In this document: piece by piece, positions 42,102-51,047 of the stretch | Numbering within the stretch: the stretch's first letter is position 1 | Layout of the letters: each line of letters starts with the position of its first letter | From: Arthrobacter sp. ISL-28 | GTDB lineage: Bacteria; Actinomycetota; Actinomycetes; Actinomycetales; Micrococcaceae | Assembly: GCF_018613875.1 (NCBI RefSeq) | Contig: NZ_JAGGPJ010000028.1 | Location: 40,925-104,924 of the forward strand | DNA length: 64,000 nucleotides | Direction: 5' to 3' | Notes under the pieces: model-generated | Databases searched by the model: none | The model's input: only the letters and a program-made list of their open reading frames with translations | What the model was told of the DNA's origin: nothing | Position numbers and translations under genes: made by a program

Positions 42102-43712
42102 CTAGTGGCTGTGGCCTGCGTGCTCGTCTTCGTCGGCCGGCTTCTCCACCACGAGGGTCTCGGTGGTGAGAACCAGGGCGGCGATGGAGGCTGCGTTGCG
42201 CAGGGCTGCACGGGTGACCTTGACGGGATCAATGACACCCGCGGCGATCAGGTCCTCGTACTCGCCCGACTTGGCGTTGAAGCCGTGGTTGTTGTCCTGC
42301 TCGGCCACCCGGGCGGTCACGACATAACCGTCGTGCCCGGCGTTCTGGGCGATCCAGCGCAGCGGCTGGACCAGGGCGCGGCGGACGATGCCCACAGCCG
42401 CGGCTGCGTCACCTTCGAGGGCCGTGACAGCAGGGTCCTCGTCGAGTGCCTTCAGCGCGTGGATGAGGGCGGAACCGCCGCCGGCCACGATGCCTTCTTC
42501 GAGGGCGGCGCGGGTGGAGGACACTGCATCTTCGATGCGGTGCTTCTTTTCCTTCAGCTCGACCTCGGTGGCTGCGCCGACCTTGATCACGCCGATGCCG
42601 CCGGCCAGCTTGGCCAGGCGTTCCTGCAGCTTTTCCTTGTCCCAGTCGGAGTCGGTGCGGGTCAGCTCGGCGCGCAGCTGGGCAACCCGTGCTGCAACGT
42701 CCTCGGCCGAACCGGCGCCGTCAACGATGGTGGTGCTGTCCTTGGTGACCGTGATGCGCCGGGCGGTACCCAGCACCTCCAGGCCAACGGTGTCCAGGCT
42801 CAGGCCCAGCTCCGGGGAGACAACCTGCGCACCGGTCAGGGTGGCGATGTCCTGCAGCATGGCCTTCCGGCGGTCACCGAAGCCCGGAGCCTTGACGGCA
42901 ACGACGTTCAGGGTGCCGCGGATGCGGTTGACAATCAGCGTGGAGAGCGCCTCGCCGTCGACGTCTTCAGCAATGATGAACAGCGGCTTGGAGCTCTGCA
43001 GCGCCTTTTCCAGCAGCGGCAGGAATTCCTGCACCGAGGAGATCTTGCCCTGGTTGATCAGGATGAGGGCGTCCTCGAGGACAGCTTCCTGGCGTTCGGC
43101 GTCTGTGACGAAGTACGGGGAAAGGTAGCCCTTGTCGAACTGCATGCCCTCGGTGAGGACCAGTTCGGTCTGCGTGGTGGAAGATTCCTCGATGGTGATC
43201 ACACCATCCTTGCCGACCTTGCCGAAGGCCTCGGCCAGCAGCTCGCCGACCTCGTCGCTCTGGGCGGAGATGGCGGCCACGTTGGCGACCTGGGTGCCTT
43301 CAACGGGGCGGGCGTTCTCCAGCAGACGTGCTGCGACGGATTCAACAGCGATCTCGATCCCGCGCTTGATCTGGCCCGGGGCGGCGCCGGCAGCAACGTT
43401 GCGCAGGCCTTCCTTGACCAGGGCCTGTGCGAGCACGGTGGCGGTGGTGGTGCCGTCGCCGGCGACGTCGTTCGTCTTGGTGGCTACTTCCTTGGCCAGC
43501 TGGGCACCAAGGTTCTCGTACGGGTCATCCAGTTCGACTTCACGCGCAATGGTGACGCCGTCGTTGGTGATCGTGGGTGCGCCCCACTTCTTGTCCAGCA
43601 CAACGTTGCGGCCGCGGGGACCAAGCGTCACCTTGACTGTGTTGGCGAGCTTGTCGATGCCGGCTTCAAGAGACCGGCGGGCAGCGTCGTTAAACGCAAG
43701 CTGCTTTGCCAT
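42102..43712 (-). CDS. groEL: chaperonin GroEL (60 kDa), His-ended
   Basis: A 536-residue chaperonin from ATG 43712. AFNDAARRSLEAGIDKLANT, LGPRGRNVVLDKKWGAP, the ATP motif DGTTTATVLAQAL and VVAVKAPGFGDRRKAML are diagnostic. Instead of the Gly-Gly-Met tail it ends EDEHAGHSH, the His-rich end of the GroEL1 type encoded with groES in actinobacteria. The true heat-essential GroEL2 would lie elsewhere. Two CIRCE sites upstream of groES control the pair. The frame continues in a repeat after the stop. Confidence 0.96.
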   Translation of the reverse strand: MAKQLAFNDAARRSLEAGIDKLANTVKVTLGPRGRNVVLDKKWGAPTITNDGVTIAREVELDDPYENLGAQLAKEVATKTNDVAGDGTTTATVLAQALVKEGLRNVAAGAAPGQIKRGIEIAVESVAARLLENARPVEGTQVANVAAISAQSDEVGELLAEAFGKVGKDGVITIEESSTTQTELVLTEGMQFDKGYLSPYFVTDAERQEAVLEDALILINQGKISSVQEFLPLLEKALQSSKPLFIIAEDVDGEALSTLIVNRIRGTLNVVAVKAPGFGDRRKAMLQDIATLTGAQVVSPELGLSLDTVGLEVLGTARRITVTKDSTTIVDGAGSAEDVAARVAQLRAELTRTDSDWDKEKLQERLAKLAGGIGVIKVGAATEVELKEKKHRIEDAVSSTRAALEEGIVAGGGSALIHALKALDEDPAVTALEGDAAAAVGIVRRALVQPLRWIAQNAGHDGYVVTARVAEQDNNHGFNAKSGEYEDLIAAGVIDPVKVTRAALRNAASIAALVLTTETLVVEKPADEDEHAGHSH

Positions 43713-43734
43713 GGTTTGTCCTTTCAAGACAGAA

Positions 43735-43787
43735 CCCCGTGCTGCCGACCGGTCTGACGAAAATCAGACAGGATCAGCGGCACGGGG
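43735..43787 (-). ncRNA. two-tier hairpin in the groES-groEL spacer
   Basis: CCCCGTGCTGC pairs with GCGGCACGGGG (10 of 11), and within it GTCTGA-CGAAAA-TCAGAC forms an inner stem. It lies between the groES stop and groEL start. It may cause RNA processing or uneven expression of the two genes. It is a structure in the mRNA, not shown to be a separate RNA. Confidence 0.55.
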
Positions 43788-43797
43788 ATCCAGAGAG

Positions 43798-44091
43798 TTA
43801 CTTAACGACGATCGCCAGAACGTCGCGGGCAGACAGCACGAGGTACTCTTCGCCGCCGGTCTTGACTTCAGTTCCGCCGTACTTGGAGTAGATAACGACA
43901 TCGCCGACGGCTACGTCGACCGGAACACGGTTGCCATCCTCGAAGCGGCCGGGGCCTACTGCGACAACTTCGCCTTCCTGCGGCTTCTCCTGCGCGGAGT
44001 CCGGGATGACCAGGCCGGAAGCCGTGGTCTGCTCGGCTTCGAGCGGGCGGACAACAATACGATCCTCAAGAGGCTTAATAGAGACCGACAC
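43798..44091 (-). CDS. groES: co-chaperonin GroES (10 kDa)
   Basis: A 97-residue protein. IKPLEDRIVVRPLEAEQTTA, the mobile loop SGLVIPDSAQEKPQEGEVVA, and YSKYGGTEVKTGGEEYLVLS match GroES. It caps GroEL. It is the first gene of the unit behind two CIRCE elements. Confidence 0.98.
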   Translation of the reverse strand: MSVSIKPLEDRIVVRPLEAEQTTASGLVIPDSAQEKPQEGEVVAVGPGRFEDGNRVPVDVAVGDVVIYSKYGGTEVKTGGEEYLVLSARDVLAIVVK

Positions 44092-44201
44092 TCGGACCTC
44101 TCCTTTTCGTCAGCAAATTCATGGACAGTAAAACTGTGGTGCCTTGGCGGCAGACCGTCGTCGCGGTGCCGGCAGCAGCCAGGCTGGCAGTTCTTCATGT
44201 G

Positions 44202-44228
44202 TTAGCACCCTCCTAGGGAGAGTGCTAA
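44202..44228 (-). promoter_or_regulatory. CIRCE operator 1 for groES-groEL
   Basis: TTAGCACCC-N9-GAGTGCTAA agrees with the CIRCE consensus TTAGCACTC-N9-GAGTGCTAA in all but one position. HrcA repressor would bind here and relieve at heat shock. It lies 111 bases before groES. Confidence 0.92.
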
Positions 44229-44248
44229 TGATGACTCTATGTAAGGGG

Positions 44249-44275
44249 TTAGCACTCGGTCAAGGTGAGTGCCAG
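44249..44275 (-). promoter_or_regulatory. CIRCE operator 2 (imperfect)
   Basis: TTAGCACTC-N9-GAGTGCCAG matches the consensus fully in the left arm and in 7 of 9 right-arm bases. Spacing to the first site is 47 bases start to start. Confidence 0.85.
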
Positions 44276-44307
44276 AATTTCGTCTGCGGTGAACACGTTG
44301 CCGGGCA

Positions 44308-44703
44308 TCAGCGGCCGGCCAGCGCGTCGAACCCCACGTCCTCGCCGCCGTCGTCGTCGGTGTGCGGCGTATTTTTGCGCTGCCGGATGATCACGACGGC
44401 GGCCACGGCGGCTGTCACCGCTGAGGCAATGAGGAACACGACTCCGCCGACCCGCACCCCCGAGTAGAGGCCCCGGATTTGGCGTGCCTCGTCGGTCGCG
44501 TCGTTGATGTTCTTGCCGCCCACCGAGTAGACGGTGGAGTTGAACGAATCGAGCAGGAAGATGATCGCCAGCAGGATGAGGCAGACGATGGCGGCGGCGA
44601 CGCCGGCGATCAGCGCAGGGCGCGCATAGCGGGCGAGGTGAGCGTACCGTGCCAGGCCGGTGCGGGCAGGCTGATCAGGGCTGGGCGTTGCGCTGGATTC
44701 CAT
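44308..44703 (-). CDS. hypothetical two-helix membrane protein
   Basis: A 131-residue protein with two helices (about 30-53 and 88-110) and a short extracytoplasmic segment (DSFNSTVYSVGGKNINDATD). The C-terminus is acidic (DDDGGEDVGF). I do not recognise a family. It diverges from the THUMP-like methyltransferase with 53 bases between the starts. It may act with the heat-shock locus or alone. Confidence 0.7.
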   Translation of the reverse strand: MESSATPSPDQPARTGLARYAHLARYARPALIAGVAAAIVCLILLAIIFLLDSFNSTVYSVGGKNINDATDEARQIRGLYSGVRVGGVVFLIASAVTAAVAAVVIIRQRKNTPHTDDDGGEDVGFDALAGR

Positions 44704-44756
44704 TCAGACCACCCTATCGGCAAGCGGCCGGCGGGCACTCCACTAGGCTTGATTGC

Positions 44757-45986
44757 ATGTCTGACGCACCGCAGGACCAGATCGCCCATCTCCTCACCGA
44801 AGAAGGATGGCAGTTGCTGGCTTCGCTGGGTCCCTACCGCGAGGACCAGTCCTTTGCGCTCAACTCAAGCCTGCGCAAGGCCGGGCACTCCCCCGCCCTC
44901 GTGTCGGCTGTGCTCACCCAGTCCCGGCTGCGGACCAAGGCGGAAGGCAAGTTTGGCGAGTTCGCGCGCCAGATGCTATTCACACAGGCCGGCCTTGAGC
45001 AGGCAACCCGGCTCAACGTGGCCGCGAGGCATGCCCAGCGCTTCGCCCAGGCGGGCATCCGGCACGTCGCCGATCTCGGCTGCGGCCTGGGCGCGGATTC
45101 CATGGCGCTCGCGTCGCTGGACATCGCCGTAACTGCGGTGGAAGTCGATGAAACCACCGCCGCGTGCGCCACGATCAACCTCATTCCGTTTCCGCACGCC
45201 ACGGTGGTCCATTCGGACGCCACCTCGGTTTCACTCGGCGACGCCGACGGGGTCTGGCTGGATCCGGCCCGGCGCACGACGTCGACGTCCGGGACCAAGA
45301 GGATCTGGGACCCTGAGGCCTTTTCGCCGCCGCTCTCCTTCGTGGAATCACTCGCCGCCTCCGGGCTTGCGGTGGGCGTCAAGATGGGGCCGGGGATGCC
45401 GCACGACTCCGTGCCGGCCGGCTGCGAGGCGCAGTGGGTCTCGGTGGGCGGCGATGTCACCGAGGTCACGCTCTGGTTCAACGCCGTCGCCCGGCCAGAG
45501 GTCCGGCGGGCGGCCCTGCTGCTGGGCCCGCAGGGAGCGGCGGAACTCACCAGTGCCGAGGACTTCGACGGCGGCCCGGCGGCGCCCGTGGGCCCCGTGG
45601 CGGGCTACCTTTACGAGCCGGACGGCGCAGTGATCCGCGCCGGTCTCGTGGCAGACCTCGCCCTGCAGCTGGGCGGACACCTCGTGGACGAGCACATCGC
45701 CTACATCTGCGCCCCGGGACTCACGGACACACCCTTCGCCCGCGCGTACAAGGTCCTGGAGGTCATGCCGTACAGCGTGAAGGGACTCAAGGCCTGGGTG
45801 AAGCAGAACGGCATCGGCGTGCTGGACATCAAGAAGCGGGGCACGTCGGTCACGCCGGAGGAGCTCCGGAAGCAGCTCCTGCCGGCGGGGAAAAGCAGCG
45901 GGAAGAACGCGGGCAAGAAAACAGCCACCCTGGTCCTCACCAGAATCGGTGACGAAAGGGTGGCCGTCTCGGTGGAGCCGGTCTAG
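44757..45986 (+). CDS. THUMP-like class I SAM-dependent methyltransferase
   Basis: A 409-residue protein from ATG 44757. The SAM motif is VADLGCGLGADSMALASLDI, followed by AVEVDETTAACATINLI and GVWLDPARRT. The C-terminus has a THUMP-like RNA-binding part (YKVLEVMPYSVKGLKAWVKQ, then KRGTSVTPEELRKQL) and a basic linker. It is related to predicted RNA methyltransferases of actinobacteria. The substrate is not known. An earlier ORF start at 44649 is not used. Confidence 0.87.
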   Translation: MSDAPQDQIAHLLTEEGWQLLASLGPYREDQSFALNSSLRKAGHSPALVSAVLTQSRLRTKAEGKFGEFARQMLFTQAGLEQATRLNVAARHAQRFAQAGIRHVADLGCGLGADSMALASLDIAVTAVEVDETTAACATINLIPFPHATVVHSDATSVSLGDADGVWLDPARRTTSTSGTKRIWDPEAFSPPLSFVESLAASGLAVGVKMGPGMPHDSVPAGCEAQWVSVGGDVTEVTLWFNAVARPEVRRAALLLGPQGAAELTSAEDFDGGPAAPVGPVAGYLYEPDGAVIRAGLVADLALQLGGHLVDEHIAYICAPGLTDTPFARAYKVLEVMPYSVKGLKAWVKQNGIGVLDIKKRGTSVTPEELRKQLLPAGKSSGKNAGKKTATLVLTRIGDERVAVSVEPV

Positions 45987-46012
45987 CCGGCTGCTGCCCG
46001 GGGGCTTTGAGC

Positions 46013-46831
46013 CTATTGCGCCCGCACGAACGCTTCGGCGTCGCGCACCTGCTGGTCGGTGGGGCGGATGCCCGTGTAGAGCACGAACTGCTCCAGCGCC
46101 TGGATCGTGGCCACTTCGGCACCCGTGATGACCTGTTTCCCGGCCGCCCGCCCCGCCTTGATCAGCGGCGTTTCCGGCGGCAGCGCCACCACGTCGAACA
46201 CCACCTTGGCGGCCTCGATGGTCCCTGCGGGGAAGGACAGCCAGTCCGCTTCGGCGCCACCGGCCATGCCAACCGGTGTGACGTTGATGATCATGTCGGC
46301 CGTGGCGTCGCCGAGTTCCGCACTCCACCGGAATCCGTAGAGTTCGGCAAGGGCCCGGCCTGCGGCTTTGTTCCGGGCAATGATGGTGACGTCCTTGAAG
46401 CCGGCGTCCCTCAGTGCGGCTGCCGTGGCCTTCGCCATGCCGCCCGCGCCCCTGAGAAGCACCGAGGATTCCTTGGGAACCGCGTTGCGTTCCAGCAGTT
46501 GCTCGATCGCGGTGTAGTCGGTGTTGTAGGCGGTGAGGCGGCCGGCGTCGTTGACGATGGTGTTCACCGAGTCGATCGCCTTGGCCGACGGGTCCATGGC
46601 GTCGACGAGGGCAATCACGTCTTCCTTGTACGGCATGGATACGGCGCAGCCCCGGATTCCCAGGCCGCGGACGCCGGCGATCGCCAGGGCCAGATCGGTG
46701 GGAGCAAAGGCTTTGTAGATCCAGTTCAGTCCGAGCTGGTCATACAGGTAGTTGTGGAAGCGGGTCCCGTTGTTGCTCGGCCGGGCCGAGAGCGAGATGC
46801 ACAGGGTCATGTCTTTATTCAGAATCGGCAC
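46013..46831 (-). CDS. shikimate dehydrogenase-like protein
   Basis: A 272-residue protein. CISLSARPSNNGTRFHNYLY and GCAVSMPYKEDVIALVD contain the shikimate-binding Ser and catalytic Lys. The NADP loop is LLRGAGGMAKATAAALRDAG, and VTPVGMAG follows. It is a distinct AroE-like type that lacks the N-T-D-x-x-G core in its usual form (YNTDYTAIE remains). It may act on shikimate or on quinate-like compounds. GTG 46831 is the assumed start, because relatives begin a few residues before LCISL; ATG 46810 is possible. Confidence 0.85.
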   Translation of the reverse strand: MPILNKDMTLCISLSARPSNNGTRFHNYLYDQLGLNWIYKAFAPTDLALAIAGVRGLGIRGCAVSMPYKEDVIALVDAMDPSAKAIDSVNTIVNDAGRLTAYNTDYTAIEQLLERNAVPKESSVLLRGAGGMAKATAAALRDAGFKDVTIIARNKAAGRALAELYGFRWSAELGDATADMIINVTPVGMAGGAEADWLSFPAGTIEAAKVVFDVVALPPETPLIKAGRAAGKQVITGAEVATIQALEQFVLYTGIRPTDQQVRDAEAFVRAQ

Positions 46832-46915
46832 CCCTCCATTAAACGGGCAGGCCGGAGGGTAACCGCCCAGGCAGGCCGGGCCGACGGGAATCTCCTGATT
46901 GTGACGCAGGTGCTG

Positions 46916-48679
46916 TCAGCGGCAGCCGGAACCTTGGCGGTAGGGACCGACGGCGGCCGGCAGTTTGCCGGGTGCTGCCGCCTTGCCGGCCAGCACGGCC
47001 AGCAGAGCCTTAAAGGCGCCTGGCGTGCGCCCGTAGAGGGCCACCTTCGTGGGTGCCGAAGAGCCGGCCAGCGGCCAGGGTGCGTCGAGGGCCACGGCAA
47101 TGTCCCCGCCTGCGGGAGCGCCGCGGTAGCCGATCAGCGTCACCAGCGGCCCAGCACCGAGCGTAATGCCCGCATCCCGGGCCGCCGCAGCAAAGTGCGC
47201 CCGGTCGCCCGCCGTCCCGCCCGCCAGCCTCAGGCGGCCGGGCACCAGCGGCCCCCGGCAGGGGCCGGCGATAACCGTGACGGCGCGGGCGGACACCTTC
47301 GCGGACACATCCTCCGCGCTGCCTGCACGGGCGTGCGTCTTTGCGGATGCAGTGCGTCCCCGCCAGATCATCATTGTGACCACACGGCGGACTGCCTCAT
47401 CGAGCCGCGGCAGCGGCAGCTTTCCGGCGGCGACAGCATTGACGATGGCCGTGTGGGCCGCGTTGACGTCTGCCGGCATCAGCAGCAGGTCAGCGCCGGC
47501 GGCAAGTGCGGCGGGGGCTGCCGAGCCGCGCGGGTACCGGGCGTTCACTGCCCCCATGTTGAGGGCGTCCGTGACTGCTACGCCCTTGAACCCCATGGAC
47601 CGCAGTGCGGCATAGCTGGGCTTGGAGAGGGATGCCGGGACGCCCGGTTCGAGGGCGGGAACGGCGATGTGGCCGGTCATGATCATCGGAGTGCCTGCTG
47701 CGACGGCAGCCCGGAACGGTTTCCAGTCCCGGGCTTTCAGCTGGGCCACGGTGGCCGTCTGGACCGGAAGGTCCTTGTGCGAGTCCACGGTCACGGAACC
47801 GTGGCCCGGAAAATGCTTGATGCTGGACAGCACTCCGGCCGCCAGCATGCCGCGCGAGAATCCGATGCTGAGGTTACCGGCTGCACGGGGATCGGCGGAC
47901 ATGGAGCGGGCGCCGATCGTCGGGTCTGCGGGACCGATGGTGACGTCAGCGGCCGGCGCGAAATCAACGGTGAAGCCGAGGGCCGCGAGTTCTGCAGCCA
48001 GGCCCTTGCCGGCTTCGGTTGCCAGCGGCACGCTTCCGGCTGCCCCGTAGCTCATCGGGGTTGGCCATTGGGTGAGCGCCGCACCCAGGCGGGACACCAC
48101 TCCCCCTTCCTGGTCCACCCCGATCAGGCCGGGCCAGGTTCGGCCCCCGGAACGGGAGGCTGCACCCAGGCGCCCGGTGGCGGCCGTCATGCGGCGGACA
48201 TCAACGAGCCCGCCCGCTGTCCGCGGTACGTTGTCCCCCATGACCATGGAGCCGGCAAGGTGCAGCCGTTCAATGGTGGCTGCCTGCAGTTCATGGTTGA
48301 GTCCCGCATAGAACGGCATCAGCACCTGGCCAGCCTTCTGGCTCAGCGTCATCCTGGCCACGGCCGCGGCTGCCGCCTCCTGGTCGCGCTGCTGCGGCCC
48401 CCAGCCCAGCGGCGCCGTCCCCTTCCCCGCCGCCCGCCTCAGCGGCGTTGCCGCGGGCGCCCGTGCCGCCGTCGTCGGCTTATGTCCCGAACCTGACGCT
48501 GCCAGTGAACTCGGCGCCGGTGAACTGCGTTCCGGCGCCGGCCCAGATGACGGCGGCGTGCAGGATGCCGCCCCGAGCATCACCGCAAGGGCGGCAGCGG
48601 TCAGGGCGAGATTGGTGCGGGAGCGGTTGGCGGAAGCAGTCCTGTGAAAACTGTCACGCGCTCTGTGTAGCCAAGCCAT
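46916..48679 (-). CDS. glycoside hydrolase family 3, NagZ-like lipoprotein
   Basis: A 587-residue exported protein. The signal peptide ends in a lipobox (VMLGAASC, about residue 40), followed by a Ser/Ala/Pro linker to about 90. The catalytic domain has WPGLIGVDQEGGVVSRL, SSIKHFPGHGSV and the nucleophile Asp in VAVTDALNMGAVN. These match beta-N-acetylhexosaminidase (NagZ) of GH3. It would cleave N-acetylglucosamine units of cell-wall material outside the membrane. A C-terminal region after about 400 lacks catalytic motifs. Confidence 0.9.
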   Translation of the reverse strand: MAWLHRARDSFHRTASANRSRTNLALTAAALAVMLGAASCTPPSSGPAPERSSPAPSSLAASGSGHKPTTAARAPAATPLRRAAGKGTAPLGWGPQQRDQEAAAAAVARMTLSQKAGQVLMPFYAGLNHELQAATIERLHLAGSMVMGDNVPRTAGGLVDVRRMTAATGRLGAASRSGGRTWPGLIGVDQEGGVVSRLGAALTQWPTPMSYGAAGSVPLATEAGKGLAAELAALGFTVDFAPAADVTIGPADPTIGARSMSADPRAAGNLSIGFSRGMLAAGVLSSIKHFPGHGSVTVDSHKDLPVQTATVAQLKARDWKPFRAAVAAGTPMIMTGHIAVPALEPGVPASLSKPSYAALRSMGFKGVAVTDALNMGAVNARYPRGSAAPAALAAGADLLLMPADVNAAHTAIVNAVAAGKLPLPRLDEAVRRVVTMMIWRGRTASAKTHARAGSAEDVSAKVSARAVTVIAGPCRGPLVPGRLRLAGGTAGDRAHFAAAARDAGITLGAGPLVTLIGYRGAPAGGDIAVALDAPWPLAGSSAPTKVALYGRTPGAFKALLAVLAGKAAAPGKLPAAVGPYRQGSGCR

Positions 48680-48780
48680 CCTGTCGATCGTACCCCTGCA
48701 CTAGACTTGGAAAACCGTTCCCCTGCAGCCGTCCTGCCGGAAATGGCCAGCGACGGGACAACATTCAGCGAGAGGAACAC

Positions 48781-49932
48781 ATGAAGATTGATTTCGCTTC
48801 ATCCAGGCAATCAACTCTTGGTGTGGAGTGGGAGCTCGCACTTGTTGACGCCCAGACCGGTGAGCTTGCCTCCGTGGCGAACGAGGTCCTGCGCGGAGTC
48901 ACCGCCAAACACCCCGAGCTGAACGAGGACGACGAACACCCGCACATCAAGCAGGAGCTTCTGCTGAACACGGTGGAGCTTGTCACCGGGATCTGCGAAA
49001 CCGCCGCGGAAGCCAAGGAAGACCTGAGCCGGTCCCTTGCCGCCGTCCGCGAAGTTACGGATCCCATGGGCGTGGAGGTCTTTTCCGCCGGCAGCCACCC
49101 GTTCAGCCCGCCCCAGCTGCAGCCCGTCACGGACAAGGCCCGCTACGCCAAGCTGATCGACCGCACGCAGTGGTGGGGCCGGCAGATGGTGATCTACGGC
49201 GTCCACGTCCACGTCGGCCTGGACCGGCGGGACAAGGTGCTTCCGGTGCTGGACGGCCTGGTCAACTATTTCCCGCACTTCCAGGCCCTGTCCGCCTCCA
49301 GCCCGTTCTGGGGCGGCGAAGACACAGGCTACGCCTCCCAGCGGGCCCTCATGTTCCAGCAACTGCCGACGGCGGGCCTGCCGTTCCAGTTCTCCAGCTG
49401 GGAAGAATACGAGTCCTACGTCCAGGACATGTTCACCACCGGTGTGATCGACACGCTCTCGGAGATCCGGTGGGACATCCGGCCGGTGCCGAACCTGGGG
49501 ACCATCGAGATGCGCATCTGCGACGGCCTGGCCACCCTGGAGGAAGTGGGTGCCGTCGCCGCCCTGACGCAGTGCCTGGTCCACGAGTTCTCCACCGTCC
49601 TGGACAACGGGGGCACCATTCCCACTATGCCGCCATGGCACGTCCAGGAAAACAAGTGGCGCGCGGCCCGGTACGGCATGGAGGCCATCATCATCCTGGA
49701 CGCCCAGGGCAACGAGCAGCTCGTCACCGAACACCTGCTGGAGACCCTGAACCGGCTCGAACCCATCGCCGCGAAGCTCGGCTGCCCGGACGAACTGGCC
49801 GACGTCGAAAAAATTATCAGCCGCGGTGCCGGGTACCAGCGCCAGCGCCGGGTGGCTGAGGAAAGCGGCGGAAATCTCCAGGCCGTGGTGCTGGACCTGG
49901 TGAAGCAGATGAGGAACGGCCCTACCGCCTAA
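48781..49932 (+). CDS. carboxylate-amine ligase / glutamate-cysteine ligase type 2 (YbdK)
   Basis: A 383-residue protein from ATG 48781 behind GAGAGGAA. LGVEWELALVDAQTGELASV, VFSAGSHPFSPPQLQPV, WGRQMVIYGVHVHVGLDRRD and TIEMRICDGLATLEE are GCS2/YbdK marks. YbdK-type enzymes have weak gamma-glutamylcysteine ligase activity in vitro. Since this organism makes mycothiol, true glutathione synthesis is unlikely. Its 3' end overlaps that of tsaD by 4 bases (convergent). Confidence 0.9.
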   Translation: MKIDFASSRQSTLGVEWELALVDAQTGELASVANEVLRGVTAKHPELNEDDEHPHIKQELLLNTVELVTGICETAAEAKEDLSRSLAAVREVTDPMGVEVFSAGSHPFSPPQLQPVTDKARYAKLIDRTQWWGRQMVIYGVHVHVGLDRRDKVLPVLDGLVNYFPHFQALSASSPFWGGEDTGYASQRALMFQQLPTAGLPFQFSSWEEYESYVQDMFTTGVIDTLSEIRWDIRPVPNLGTIEMRICDGLATLEEVGAVAALTQCLVHEFSTVLDNGGTIPTMPPWHVQENKWRAARYGMEAIIILDAQGNEQLVTEHLLETLNRLEPIAAKLGCPDELADVEKIISRGAGYQRQRRVAEESGGNLQAVVLDLVKQMRNGPTA

Positions 49933-51047
49933 GCCGACCTGGCCGGCTCCGCTGCCGGTGCTGACACCGTCGTCACGGGCATCGACGAATCCGGGGCGAA
50001 CCTGATGCCGCTGGGCTCGGTGCCGGCCATGACCAGCTGCGCCCCCAGGGCTGCCACCATCGCTCCGTTGTCCGTGCAGAGATCCAGCGGCGGAACGTGC
50101 AGCCTGATGCCAGCAGCCGAGCAGCGCTGTTCTGTGAGCTGGCGGAGCCGTGAGTTGGCAGCTACGCCGCCCCCGAGCAGGACGTTGGTGAGGCCGTGCT
50201 CCCGGCAGGCGAGGACAGCCTTGGCCGTAATGACGTCCACCACGGCTTCCTGGAACGCCGCTGCGATGTCTGCCACGGGGACGGTTTCACCCTTGGCTTC
50301 AAATTGCTCCACGCAGCGGGCCACGGCGGTCTTCAACCCGCTGAAGGACCAGTCGTAGCGGTGCCGCCCGGGCTCCTCCGCGGTACCCATGTATTTGGGC
50401 TGCGTAAGGCCCCGCGGGAAGCGGATGGCCTTGGCATTTCCCTCGCGGGCGATTCGGTCAATGGCAGGACCGCCGGGATATCCCAGCCCCAGGATTCTCG
50501 CCACTTTGTCGTAGGCTTCGCCGGCGGCGTCGTCAATCGTGGAGCCGAGCAGCTCAACGTCGTCGGTGATGCTGCGGATCCGCAGGATCTCGGTGTGGCC
50601 GCCGGAAACCAGCAGGGCGCCCAGGTTTTCGGGGAGCGCGATCGCGGGGAGTGCGTTCCCGGGGCGCGCGTCCAGAAGGCCAACGCCCACGTGGGCCACA
50701 AGGTGGTTGATGGCATACAGCGGCTTGCCCGTAGCCACGGCCAGGGCCTTCGCCGCGCACACCCCCACCATCAGGGCACCGGCCAGCCCGGGACCGGAGG
50801 TGACGGCGATGGCGTCGATGTCGGCCAGGGTCACGCGGGCCTCGGCGAGCGCCGCCTGGAGGGTGGGCACGAAGGCGTCAAGGTGCGCGCGGGAGGCGAT
50901 TTCCGGGATAACCCCGCCGAACCTGACATGTTCGTCCATCGAGGAGGAAACGGTGTTGGTCAGGAGGTCCGTTCCCCGGACGATACCGACGCCGGTTTCG
51001 TCGCAGGAGGATTCAATGCCGAGCACGAGCGGCTGGGAACGGTTCAT
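49929..51047 (-). CDS. tsaD: tRNA N6-threonylcarbamoyladenosine synthase, TsaD
   Basis: A 372-residue ASKHA-fold protein. LVLGIESSCDETGVGIV begins it, the metal-binding His pair is in INHLVAHVGVGLL, and DDAAGEAYDKVARILGLGYP and LLGGGVAANSRLRQL follow. It transfers threonylcarbamoyl to A37 of ANN-decoding tRNAs together with TsaB and TsaE, whose genes precede it in the same operon. Its start overlaps the rimI stop by 4 bases. Confidence 0.97.
   Translation of the reverse strand: MNRSQPLVLGIESSCDETGVGIVRGTDLLTNTVSSSMDEHVRFGGVIPEIASRAHLDAFVPTLQAALAEARVTLADIDAIAVTSGPGLAGALMVGVCAAKALAVATGKPLYAINHLVAHVGVGLLDARPGNALPAIALPENLGALLVSGGHTEILRIRSITDDVELLGSTIDDAAGEAYDKVARILGLGYPGGPAIDRIAREGNAKAIRFPRGLTQPKYMGTAEEPGRHRYDWSFSGLKTAVARCVEQFEAKGETVPVADIAAAFQEAVVDVITAKAVLACREHGLTNVLLGGGVAANSRLRQLTEQRCSAAGIRLHVPPLDLCTDNGAMVAALGAQLVMAGTEPSGIRFAPDSSMPVTTVSAPAAEPARSA

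Noticed and set aside
41924..42238. 104-codon minus ORF with TRTAV repeats behind groEL
   Set aside because: It is another frame of the 15-bp repeat; the frame that continues groEL is the meaningful one.
42024..43757. 577-codon plus-strand ORF opposite groEL
   Set aside because: Antisense shadow of groEL; no ribosome site and no known domain.
46007..48496. 829-codon plus-strand ORF opposite aroE-like and GH3 genes
   Set aside because: It spans two real genes in antisense and has shadow composition.
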